A DNA stretch of 10,885 nucleotides, taken from Dehalococcoidia bacterium. GTDB lineage: Bacteria; Chloroflexota; Dehalococcoidia; JACVQG01; JAHKAY01. The translations under genes were made by a program, and so were the position numbers. Below, one piece after another: positions 1 through 6,359 of the stretch. The notes under the pieces are model-generated. The model did no database searches. It was not told the DNA's origin and saw only the letters and a list, made by a program, of their open reading frames with translations. The stretch covers positions 1 to 10,885 of the forward strand of contig JASLXN010000034.1 of the NCBI GenBank assembly GCA_030740315.1. Reading direction: 5' to 3'. How positions within the stretch are numbered: position 1 is the stretch's first letter; every line of letters begins with the position of its first letter.

Positions 1-304
1 CATATCAGATAGAATTGCGGTAATGTACCTGGGGAAACTGGCTGAGGTGGCCCCTAAGGCGGATATTTTCCAGAAATCCCTGCACCCATACACCAAGGCA
101 CTGCTGTCCGCAGTCCCCGTCCCCAACCCGCATCTTAGGAAAGAGCGCATCTTGATTTCGGGGGATGTGCCCTCCTCTCTAGACCCCCCGTTCGGATGTC
201 GCTTCCATCCGCGATGCCCCTGGGTCTTTGATATCTGCTCCAGGGTAGAGCCGCAGTTGCTGCCGAAGGGAAGCCACTTGGTGGCCTGTCACCTCCACCG
301 CTGA
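1..304 (+). CDS. Oligopeptide/dipeptide ABC transporter ATP-binding protein, C-terminal fragment
   Basis: This is the 3' end of an Opp/Dpp-type ATPase that energises uptake of peptides (or, in some members, nickel or sugars) at the inner face of the membrane. The reading frame is open from base 2, before the first ATG, and reads ISDRIAVMYLGKLAE, the usual segment just after the H-loop. The Walker motifs lie upstream of the window. The oligo_HPY tail follows: LHPYTKALLSAVPVPNP, then GDVPSSLDPP and GCRFHPRCPW. Four cysteines (C-x5-C-x6-C-x16-C) match the C-terminal cysteine set that binds a [4Fe-4S] cluster in some OppD/DppD structures. Whether it is the D or the F subunit cannot be told from this end. 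It finishes in TGA about 160 bp before the pyrG promoter, so it is probably the last gene of an upstream operon. Confidence 0.93.
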   Translation, partial: ISDRIAVMYLGKLAEVAPKADIFQKSLHPYTKALLSAVPVPNPHLRKERILISGDVPSSLDPPFGCRFHPRCPWVFDICSRVEPQLLPKGSHLVACHLHR

Positions 305-307
305 GCA

Positions 308-325
308 CGGCGATAAACATTGCCG
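308..325 (+). terminator. Possible 3' stem-loop after the peptide transporter gene
   Basis: CGGCGAT and ATTGCCG pair over 7 bp (one G-T wobble) around an AAAC loop, four bases after the stop codon. No run of T follows, so this is not a classical intrinsic terminator. It may be a processed 3' end or mark a Rho-dependent stop. The rest of the gap to the pyrG promoter (326-462) shows only short weak inverted repeats, such as GGGAA-TCG-TTCCC at 384-396, and no gene. Confidence 0.25.
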
Positions 326-462
326 CTAAAGCTGTTAAGCAGCCCCATTTCTATTAAGGTTGTTTATTACAGGGATTACAAAAGGGAATCGTTCCCCAAA
401 AGTGATTCTCGAGGGCGGGCGGGAAGGATAATCTCTGCTAAACGACCTATTTCTATTTGGGC

Positions 463-491
463 TTGACAGGGGGACGGCAAAGGGTTAGAAT
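463..491 (+). promoter_or_regulatory. Sigma70-type promoter of pyrG
   Basis: A perfect -35 box TTGACA (463-468) is followed by a 17-bp spacer and a -10 box TAGAAT (486-491), one base off TATAAT. This predicts transcription from near 498, leaving a leader of about 125 nt before pyrG. It is the strongest promoter match in the window. Confidence 0.8.
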
Positions 492-497
492 TCATTG

Positions 498-622
498 AAC
501 TCCGCGGGAAGGGCTGGCACGCCCTCGTTGCTAAACCCTGATGGTTTTTATCTGTGCGGCTGTAGTGGTTTGTGTTTCCCAGCCGGGAGCGTAGGGGTTA
601 AGTCCCATTTCGTTCATCTGTA
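498..622 (+). promoter_or_regulatory. Long pyrG leader with stem-loops and no Shine-Dalgarno
   Basis: The predicted leader holds a stem-loop AGGGC-TGGCAC-GCCCT (510-525), then AAACC-CTGAT-GGTTT running into a five-T tract (533-549), which looks like a weak attenuator. No Shine-Dalgarno sequence lies in the 20 bases before the pyrG ATG; the nearest purine-rich stretch, AGGGGTT, ends about 25 bases upstream. pyrG is controlled by attenuation in Gram-positive bacteria, but the features known there are not clearly reproduced here. Any regulatory role is inference. Confidence 0.3.
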
Positions 623-2254
623 ATGGCTAAGTATATACTCATAACCGGAGGTGTGGTAAGCTCCCTGGGCAAGGGGGCCACCGTTGCCTCCATAGGGCGC
701 ATCCTGAAGAGCCGGGGGCTATCGGTAGTGGCCCAAAAGTTGGATCCCTACCTGAATGTGGACCCGGGGACGATGTCTCCCTATCAGCACGGCGAGGTTT
801 ATGTAACCCGGGATGGAGCCGAAACCGACCTGGATCTAGGCCACTATGAACGGTTCATAGATGTTGACCTCACCAGCACCTCTAGCGTTACCTCTGGGCA
901 GATTTACAGTTCGGTTATCACCAAGGAGAGGCGGGGCGACTTTCTGGGGGGCACTATTCAGGTGGTGCCGCATGTCACCAATGCTATTAAAGAGCGTATC
1001 AAGGACATGGCCCGGCAGAGCCAGGCCGATGTGGTGATTGTGGAGGTGGGTGGAACGGTGGGTGATATAGAGGGGCTGCCGTTTTTGGAAGCCATACGCC
1101 AGATGCGTAACGATGTGGGTCGGGACAATGTGCTCTTCATCCACCTTACCCTGCTGCCTTTTCTGGGGACTACTGGGGAGCTTAAGACAAAGCCCACTCA
1201 GCACAGCGTTAACGAACTGCGCCGCATAGGTATCCAGCCCGACATTATCCTCTGCCGCAGCGAGAAAGAAGTGCCGGAGACGGCGAGGCAGAAGATATCC
1301 CTCTTCTGCGATGTGCAGAGGGACGCCGTAATCCCCCTGCCCACTGTGGACACCATATATAAGCTTCCCCTGGTGCTGGAGGAGTCCGGGCTGGGGGAGC
1401 TCATAGTGAAGATGCTACAATTGCCCCGCAGCCGCAGTGACCTGCACGAATGGCGGCAGATTGTGGACAGGCTGAGTGAGGTGCACGAGCCGGTGAACAT
1501 AGCCCTGGTGGGCAAATATGTAGAGCTCTGGGACTCCTATCTCTCCGTGAAGGAATCCCTATGTCATGCGGGCATTCATCACAGCCGGGATGTGAACATA
1601 ATATGGGTCCACTCGGAAGAGTTGGAGGAGGATGGGGTGGACAGGCTGCTGCGAGACGCCCAGGGCATCGTGGTGCCTGGGGGCTTTGGTCACCGCGGTA
1701 TTGAGGGCATGATAGTGGCCTCCAGATACGCGCGGGAGAACGAAATCCCCTATTTGGGGCTGTGTTTGGGGATGCAGGTGATGGTTATAGAGTTCTCCCG
1801 TTATGTCTTCGGCTCCGAGAAAGCCAACTCCACAGAGTTCGACCTCGAGACCCCTTACCCTGTGATAGACCTCATGCCGGATCAGTCAGGGGTGGCATCC
1901 AAGGGGGGCACCATGCGTTTGGGGGGCTATCCATGCCGCCTTGTACCTGGCACCAGGGCTATGGATGCCTACAGTGCCGAGGAGGTGTGGGAGAGGCATC
2001 GCCACCGTTTTGAGTTCAACAATCGCTACAGGGAGGAGCTGAGACAGGCTGGCCTGGTGGCCAGCGGCCTCTCCCCTGAAGGCCATCTGGTTGAGATATG
2101 TGAACTGGCAGCGCATCCGTGGATGATGGGCACCCAGTTCCACCCCGAATTCCGGTCCCGGCCCAACCGGCCCCACCCTTTGTTCCGGGACTTTGTGGGG
2201 GTGGCCAAAGATATACTCAGAGAAGGGGCGCAACCGCTACTGCCCTTGGCTTAA
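623..2254 (+). CDS. pyrG: CTP synthase (glutamine-hydrolysing)
   Basis: The enzyme makes CTP from UTP using ATP and glutamine, the last step of pyrimidine nucleotide synthesis, in the cytoplasm. The protein has 543 residues, the family's normal length. The N-terminal synthetase domain (about 1-270) shows ILITGGVVSSLGKG with its phosphate loop, LDPYLNVDPGTMSPYQHGE, DGAETDLDLGHYERF, EVGGTVGDIEG and KTKPTQHSV, which together form the ATP, UTP and CTP-feedback sites. The class I glutamine amidotransferase domain (about 290-543) has the nucleophile C381 in LGLCLGMQ and the H507/E509 pair in GTQFHPE, so the full triad is present. The start gives the canonical MAKYI N-terminus even though no ribosome binding site is obvious. 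It is driven by the promoter at 463-491 and probably reads on into rho. Confidence 0.98.
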   Translation: MAKYILITGGVVSSLGKGATVASIGRILKSRGLSVVAQKLDPYLNVDPGTMSPYQHGEVYVTRDGAETDLDLGHYERFIDVDLTSTSSVTSGQIYSSVITKERRGDFLGGTIQVVPHVTNAIKERIKDMARQSQADVVIVEVGGTVGDIEGLPFLEAIRQMRNDVGRDNVLFIHLTLLPFLGTTGELKTKPTQHSVNELRRIGIQPDIILCRSEKEVPETARQKISLFCDVQRDAVIPLPTVDTIYKLPLVLEESGLGELIVKMLQLPRSRSDLHEWRQIVDRLSEVHEPVNIALVGKYVELWDSYLSVKESLCHAGIHHSRDVNIIWVHSEELEEDGVDRLLRDAQGIVVPGGFGHRGIEGMIVASRYARENEIPYLGLCLGMQVMVIEFSRYVFGSEKANSTEFDLETPYPVIDLMPDQSGVASKGGTMRLGGYPCRLVPGTRAMDAYSAEEVWERHRHRFEFNNRYREELRQAGLVASGLSPEGHLVEICELAAHPWMMGTQFHPEFRSRPNRPHPLFRDFVGVAKDILREGAQPLLPLA

Positions 2255-2359
2255 CTGGTTGCTGCAGCGTGGTATTCGGTAGCAGTGCCATTACTTTAAC
2301 CGACAATGAGCTGTGCCCACGCCGGAAGTAACACTTCTGGCCGTGGAGCGGCACTTGCA

Positions 2360-2381
2360 AGCCCTAAGGGCTAAGAGGAGG
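2360..2381 (+). promoter_or_regulatory. Stem-loop abutting the rho ribosome binding site
   Basis: AGCCC-TAA-GGGCT forms a 5-bp stem (2360-2372) ending three bases before a full AGGAGG (2376-2381), which sits 5 nt from the rho ATG. A stem this close to the Shine-Dalgarno could affect ribosome access or mark a regulatory site. rho is autoregulated in other bacteria, but a link to this stem is a guess. No convincing separate promoter was seen in 2255-2359. Confidence 0.35.
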
Positions 2382-2386
2382 CTTAC

Positions 2387-3649
2387 ATGACCCTGGCCGA
2401 ACTGGAGGCCAAGACTAAAGAGGAGTTGATTGACATGGCCAAAGGCCTGGGCCTGCCCGGCCCTCAAGCCCTGCGGAAGCAGGACTTGGCCTACCGCGTC
2501 CTACAAGCGCAGACGGAGCATCAGGGCAACATCTTCGTGGCGGGCGTGCTGGAGAGCATGAACGAGGGATACGGTTTCCTGCGCCAGCAGACCCTACTGC
2601 CCAGCAATGCGGATGTCTATGTTTCCCAGTCCCAGATACGCCGCTTCGGTCTGAGGAGCGGGGATATGGTCTCGGGGCAGGTGCGCTCCCCCAAGGAGGG
2701 GGAGAAGTATTTTGGACTGCTGAGGGTGGAGGCGGTCAACGGGGTGGACCCTGAGACCGTTAAAAGGCGCCCTACGTTTGGCTCCCTCACTCCCGTGTTT
2801 CCGGACAGGTTGCTGGATCTAGAGCACAACCCCCGCCACTTGGCCACCCGGCTCATCAACCTGATATCTCCCATTGGCCGGGGGCAGCGGGGCCTGATAG
2901 TCTCCTCCCCCAAAGCGGGGAAGACCATGCTTCTCAAACAACTGGCCGGTGCCATCTCCTCTAAGTATGATGACATCAATCTCATGGTGCTCCTCATCGG
3001 CGAACGCCCAGAGGAAGTTACCGATATGAGGCGCTCGGTGAAAGGAGAGGTGGTGGCTGCCACCTTTGACGAGCCGCCGGAGGTTCATACCCGGGTGGCC
3101 GAGCTTGCCTTGGAGAGAGTGAAGCGGTTGGTGGAGATGGGGCGGGATGTAGTGGTGCTGCTGGACGGCATCACCCGGCTGACGCGGGCCTATAACCTGT
3201 CTATGCCGCCCACCGGACGCACGCTTTCCGGTGGTATAGATTCAGTGGCGCTGTACCCTCCCAAGCGCTTCTTCGGCGCTGCCCGCAATACGGATGAGGG
3301 CGGCAGCCTGACCATTCTGGCCACCTGCCTGGTGGATACGGGAAGCCGCATGGACGAGCTTATATACGAGGAGTTCAAGGGCACCGGCAATCTGGAAATA
3401 CACCTGGACCGCCGCTTGGCGGAAAAACGGGTATATCCCGCCATGGAACTGCTGCGCAGTGGTACCCGCCGCGAGGAACTGCTGATGAATGAGCAGACTC
3501 TGAAGCAGGTATGGCTCTTCCGCCGCATGGTGAGCGTGCTGGGCTCATCGTCCAACAACCAGGCGGAGGTGACCGAGCTGGTGCTGGAACGTATGAGCCG
3601 CACCCAGTCCAACGCCGAGTTCTTGGCCAATCTATCCAAAGACTTGTAA
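2387..3649 (+). CDS. rho: Transcription termination factor Rho
   Basis: Rho is a homohexameric RNA helicase that loads on nascent transcripts and uses ATP to release RNA polymerase. At 420 residues it is close to E. coli Rho in length, with no large insertion. The Rho_N helical domain (about 1-45) is followed by the cold-shock-like RNA-binding domain (about 50-120, ESMNEGYGFLR, ADVYVSQSQIRRFGLRSGD). The RecA-type motor has Walker A SSPKAGKT with K179, Walker B VVVLLDGITRLTRAYN, the Q-loop region RTLSGGID, and the R-loop/arginine-finger stretch ending GTGNLEIHLDR. All parts needed for a working factor are visible. The start is fixed by AGGAGG 5 nt upstream. It lies 132 bp after pyrG on the same strand and probably shares its transcript. 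The scarcity of good intrinsic terminators in this window fits use of Rho. Confidence 0.98.
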   Translation: MTLAELEAKTKEELIDMAKGLGLPGPQALRKQDLAYRVLQAQTEHQGNIFVAGVLESMNEGYGFLRQQTLLPSNADVYVSQSQIRRFGLRSGDMVSGQVRSPKEGEKYFGLLRVEAVNGVDPETVKRRPTFGSLTPVFPDRLLDLEHNPRHLATRLINLISPIGRGQRGLIVSSPKAGKTMLLKQLAGAISSKYDDINLMVLLIGERPEEVTDMRRSVKGEVVAATFDEPPEVHTRVAELALERVKRLVEMGRDVVVLLDGITRLTRAYNLSMPPTGRTLSGGIDSVALYPPKRFFGAARNTDEGGSLTILATCLVDTGSRMDELIYEEFKGTGNLEIHLDRRLAEKRVYPAMELLRSGTRREELLMNEQTLKQVWLFRRMVSVLGSSSNNQAEVTELVLERMSRTQSNAEFLANLSKDL

Positions 3650-3675
3650 TCCCAATCAGTTAGATCGAAAAAGAC

Positions 3676-3704
3676 TTGACTAATGCCTCTAATATTGATA
3701 AGAT
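3676..3704 (+). promoter_or_regulatory. Promoter of the first rubrerythrin gene
   Basis: TTGACT (3676-3681), a 17-bp spacer and TAAGAT (3699-3704) form a good sigma70-type promoter, starting 26 bp after the rho stop. The predicted start near 3711 leaves a leader of about 30 nt carrying AAGGAGG. The -10 box is embedded in the palindrome described in the next entry, an arrangement typical of repression. Confidence 0.72.
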
Positions 3705-3728
3705 ATCTTATAAGATAACTATTATCAA
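3695..3728 (+). promoter_or_regulatory. Candidate Fur/PerR-type operator over the rubrerythrin -10 box
   Basis: ATAAGATATCTTAT (3698-3711) is a perfect 14-bp palindrome covering the -10 box and start point. A wider pair, TTGATAA (3695-3701) and TTATCAA (3722-3728), encloses it. The composition and GATAA-type half sites resemble Fur-family boxes, which often control peroxide-defence genes in anaerobes. The core TGATAAGATATCT (3696-3708) recurs with 11 of 13 matches before the second rubrerythrin gene. The regulator itself is not in the window, so the family assignment is inference. Confidence 0.5.
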
Positions 3729-3741
3729 AAAAGGAGGTGTC

Positions 3742-4167
3742 ATGGCACTGGAGTTAATCAACGAGAACAAATTCGGCGAGGCCAAGGGTACGGCAGTCGA
3801 GGAGGCTGTAGAGCAGAACTTTCGAGGGGAGACTTCTGAGGTGGGACTCTACTTGGCGATGGCCTGGCAGGCCCAGCGGGAGGGCTATCCAGAAATAGCC
3901 GGTGCCCTGAAGACGGTGGCCTGGGAAGAAGCCCAGCACGCCGCCCGTTTCGCCATTCTAAACGGAAAGATCGCACAGCACACCAAGGAGAACTTGGAGC
4001 GCATGATGGCCGGCGAGCAGGCGGCCAACAAAGGAAAACGGGAGGCGGCCATAAAAGCCAGGGAGGCCGCCGGTGATGAGACCCATGAGGTTTTCGATGA
4101 ATCCAGCCGGGACGAGGCTCGTCACGCCAGGCTGTTGGAGGGCCTGCTCAGCCGCTATTTTGGGTAG
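3742..4167 (+). CDS. Rubrerythrin-like diiron protein without rubredoxin domain
   Basis: This 141-residue ferritin-like four-helix protein probably removes hydrogen peroxide in the cytoplasm of an anaerobe. Likely diiron ligands are E30 (RGETSEVGLY), E63 and H66 (EEAQHA), E92 (MAGEQA), and E125 and H128 (DEARHA); the two ExxH motifs are clear. No CxxC pair is present, so the rubredoxin electron-entry domain of classical rubrerythrin is missing. Electrons would have to come from a separate rubredoxin or similar donor. The ATG is preceded by AAGGAGG with a 4-nt gap. A longer frame exists from a TTG at 3676, but that TTG is the -35 box, so the short form is right. It has its own promoter and operator and stands 273 bp before a second rubrerythrin gene. 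Confidence 0.9.
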   Translation: MALELINENKFGEAKGTAVEEAVEQNFRGETSEVGLYLAMAWQAQREGYPEIAGALKTVAWEEAQHAARFAILNGKIAQHTKENLERMMAGEQAANKGKREAAIKAREAAGDETHEVFDESSRDEARHARLLEGLLSRYFG

Positions 4168-4198
4168 AACTGGGTAAGCCTCTCCGGTTACAAGGCAC

Positions 4199-4219
4199 TC
4201 TGATACGATATATATCAGA
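4199..4219 (+). promoter_or_regulatory. Candidate operator before the second rubrerythrin gene
   Basis: Arms TCTGATA (4199-4205) and TATCAGA (4213-4219) form a perfect 7-7-7 inverted repeat, with a nested GATATATATC palindrome (4207-4216). Bases 4201-4213 match the core at 3696-3708 at 11 of 13 positions. A possible promoter, TTACAA (4188-4193), 17 bp, TATATC (4211-4216), would place the -10 box inside the repeat, as at the first gene, but this match is weak. The following 220 bp (4220-4440) form an unusually long leader in which I see no gene or strong structure. Confidence 0.5.
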
Positions 4220-4440
4220 ATGCTTGACTGTGAAGCCTCAATGTAGGCGAACGATCGCTGTCTGGCTGCCGGAGTGGGTAACATGGGCCGGGCCTGATTA
4301 GATTCACCATCCACGTCGGTTGCCTCTCAATCAGGGGTGCTGTAGGCCATGTCCCCGAGAGCAATATCCGATGATGGGCAGTAGATAAAGACTGGGTATA
4401 CGATACTGCAATAAAACAGTCCAGGGAGGTCCGAAGACAT

Positions 4441-4941
4441 ATGAGAGCGATGACCGATGCTAATCTGAGGGCGGCCTTTGCTGGGGAAAGTCAGGCCCAC
4501 ATGCGCTACCTCATCTTCGCGGACAGCGCGGAGCGTGAAGGAAAGCCCAATGTGGCCCGCCTGTTCCGAGCTATTTCCTTTGCGGAACAAATACACGCCA
4601 CCAAGCACTTCCGAACTCTGGCGGATATAAAGGATACCTCCAATAACCTACAGGCTGCCATCAACGGGGAAACCTATGAGGTGGAGGAGATGTACCCCGC
4701 ATTCAAGGCGGTCGCCGAGCTACAGAATGAGAAGCAGGCGGTGCAGGCCACCGACTGGGCACTTCAGGCGGAGATGGTCCACGCCGGCATGTATACTCAA
4801 GCCAAGCAGGCGGTGGACGCCGGCGTAGATGTGTCACTTGGCGATGTGTTCATATGCAATGTCTGCGGCCACACCACGGATACCCTACCCGCTAAGTGCC
4901 CTCTTTGTGGAGCGGGCAAGGAGAGGTATAGCAAGTTTTAG
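4441..4941 (+). CDS. rbr: Rubrerythrin (diiron domain plus C-terminal rubredoxin)
   Basis: This cytoplasmic peroxidase reduces hydrogen peroxide with electrons delivered through its rubredoxin domain. The protein has 166 residues. The four-helix diiron domain (about 1-130) carries E16 (AFAGESQAHMRY), E49 and H52 (AEQIHA), E77 and E80 (NGETYEVEEMYP), and E111 and H114 (AEMVHA). The rubredoxin-like tail has C139/C142 (CNVCG) and C153/C156 (CPLCG) for one Fe atom. The ATG at 4441 has GGGAGG 11 nt upstream; a second in-frame ATG at 4450 is further from that site and less likely. It differs from the preceding gene in having the rubredoxin tail, so the two are distinct family members rather than a recent duplication. 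Regulation is probably through the inverted repeat at 4199-4219. Confidence 0.95.
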   Translation: MRAMTDANLRAAFAGESQAHMRYLIFADSAEREGKPNVARLFRAISFAEQIHATKHFRTLADIKDTSNNLQAAINGETYEVEEMYPAFKAVAELQNEKQAVQATDWALQAEMVHAGMYTQAKQAVDAGVDVSLGDVFICNVCGHTTDTLPAKCPLCGAGKERYSKF

Positions 4942-4999
4942 GCTGCCTGCCTCCCTGCGGCTGAGGCGGTAAACCTACGACACCGATAGTGGAAGTCAG

Positions 5000-5723
5000 G
5001 TGCGGCCCAGTGGCGCCTACAATACGAACTATGCCCAGTACCTGGCTATCGTACATACCAGGCTCCAGTGGGGCCTGCTTCTCTTCCGGCCCTTTCTGGT
5101 GGTGGTCTTTCCCCTGAATCCAGCCTATTTAATTTGCCTTCTGGAGCTGCTCAAGTCCGTCCCCATCCTGGGGAAGATGAACGAATATAATAGGCAGATT
5201 GCCTTCGCTATCGTCACCAGCTTAACCGCCATCGCCGTACTGGGTCTCCAGTCGATGTATGGTTATATGGCTATGCAGGACAGATTAGCTTCCGCAATGT
5301 GGCCTTTGTAGCGGTGAGAGCCAACAGTTCCTTTATGCTGGTGAGGAGATTTGGGCTCAACTTCTTCGTGGCGCTGCCCCAGGTGGCCCTCATCAGCGAC
5401 CTTACCGGCGCCCTTTTCGGCACTTCGCCATCCCGGTAAAGGGTTGGTACATTAGCATGGCCACCTTCGCCGCTTTCTTCATTATCATGTATGTCCTGGG
5501 CTACCTTTTCGCCAAGCTACTGTTCCCGTTCACCCCTATTTTGGTGCATCATACAGTGGATCAATACTCCATACCCTAGGGTGGGAGGGCCGCATGGCTT
5601 CCAGCCTAGGCCTAATCGTGTGCGCTGGGTTGCTTTCCTTCCCTGGTGTGTACTCCCCGGGGGCTGGCACGCCGCTGGGAGCGCTTTCAGGCCACCTACC
5701 GCCTCTACCCCTTTTCGTATTAG
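5000..5723 (+). pseudogene. livM: Decayed branched-chain amino acid ABC permease (LivM type)
   Basis: Pieces of one HAAT-family permease occur in order but in different frames. From a GTG at 5000, frame 2 gives SGAYNTNYAQYLAIVHTR, a typical LivM N-terminus, and a membrane segment ending LTAIAVLGLQSMYG. Near 5263-5272 the frame shifts and continues as GYAGQISF, the hallmark LivM motif, then RFGLNFFVALPQVALI and GALFG. Near 5423 a missing base moves it to VKGWYISMATFAAFFI (LivM: KGLYLAIATLAAQFII). The middle of the protein is then absent: after about 5530 the match stops, and from about 5600 a LivM-like tail appears, shifting at a C4G5 run to RGLARRWERFQATYRLYPFSY minus its last residue's neighbours, ending in TAG at 5721-5723. 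Roughly 720 bp remain of an expected 1,000 or more. Three frameshifts plus a deletion make it non-functional. The call rests on remembered motifs, not on an alignment. Confidence 0.75.
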
Positions 5724-5759
5724 GCCCCAAGCTGAGCGTCGCTGAGAAGTCGGTTGGCC

Positions 5760-6356
5760 TCAGGCTCCTGCGCCACTCACCAGCCTGCTTCCGGCATCAC
5801 GGGCCTCCTGAAGGGCGGTGGGGTGGAGGTGCACCTCCCGGTATTTGTCCATAGCTGTGTATAGCAACTCCTCGCCGAACTCCACATCGCAGGCGGCGAA
5901 GAACGCCCGTACCACCATGCGGGCACCGTCAAACAGGTACGGAGCGGGCCGGTCAGTGCCGGCAACCCCTATCCAGAGGCCGCGGCGACGGCTGCCGTCG
6001 GACGCTTTATCGTGGCGCTGCTTGAGCAGGTACTTGGCGACCCACAGGGCCTGGCACCGGTCTATAGTTGTTTTGGTTTGGGCGGATACCGTCATAAAGA
6101 AGATGGGGGTGGCCAACACCAGACGGTCAGCCTCCAAAAGCTTCTTGTGTAAGGGCTGCATATCATCATCAATAATACACACCCCGGTGTGCAGGCAGCC
6201 ATCGCAGTGCTGGCAGGGGCGTGCCATGAGGTTGCCCGGCGCTACTTTCTCGGTGGTCGCTCCGGCCTGCTGAGCGGCCTGTAGAGCCGAGTCCAGCAGA
6301 GTTTCGGTGTTGCCTCCCCGTCGGGGGCTGCCCGTCAGGCCCAGTACCCGAAACAA
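5760..6356 (-). CDS. Iron-sulfur flavoprotein / NADPH-dependent FMN reductase family
   Basis: This 198-residue flavodoxin-fold protein opens with LGLTGSPRRGGNT, the FMN phosphate loop. It then has a compact cysteine motif C48-x2-C51-x2-C54-x5-C60 followed by IIDDDM, the [4Fe-4S] signature of the Isf family known from Methanosarcina and Archaeoglobus. In that family the cluster takes electrons from ferredoxin and passes them to FMN; proposed substrates include oxygen species. LATPIFFMTVSAQTK is the usual segment contacting the flavin ring. The start is a TTG three bases after the porB stop, with only a weak purine stretch before it; an in-frame stop just upstream leaves no other start that keeps the FMN loop. 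Being last in the POR operon suggests a ferredoxin-linked role, which is inference. Confidence 0.85.
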   Translation of the reverse strand: MFRVLGLTGSPRRGGNTETLLDSALQAAQQAGATTEKVAPGNLMARPCQHCDGCLHTGVCIIDDDMQPLHKKLLEADRLVLATPIFFMTVSAQTKTTIDRCQALWVAKYLLKQRHDKASDGSRRRGLWIGVAGTDRPAPYLFDGARMVVRAFFAACDVEFGEELLYTAMDKYREVHLHPTALQEARDAGSRLVSGAGA

Positions 6357-6359
6357 AGT

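Noticed and set aside
3676..3741. Longer start for the first rubrerythrin (22 extra residues)
   Set aside because: The upstream TTG is part of the -35 box and the extra region contains the -10 box and the ribosome binding site, so it cannot be translated from that promoter.
4224..4229. TTGACT as a -35 box for the second rubrerythrin
   Set aside because: The bases at 16-18 bp spacing (around 4246-4253) do not resemble a -10 box.
4947..4969. Stem-loop after the second rubrerythrin as an intrinsic terminator
   Set aside because: A 7-bp stem with a wobble can be drawn, but the loop is 9 nt and no T run follows, so it does not meet the usual criteria.
511..5673. Repeated 13-mer GGGCTGGCACGCC at 511-523 and 5661-5673
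   Set aside because: One exact 13-base match in nearly 11 kb of GC-rich sequence is about what chance gives, and the flanks do not match.
5491..5854. Two overlapping plus-strand open frames (5491-5745 and 5594-5854) as separate genes
   Set aside because: Their translations look like real protein only where they coincide with LivM fragments, and the second runs into the flavoprotein gene on the other strand. They are remnants within the pseudogene.
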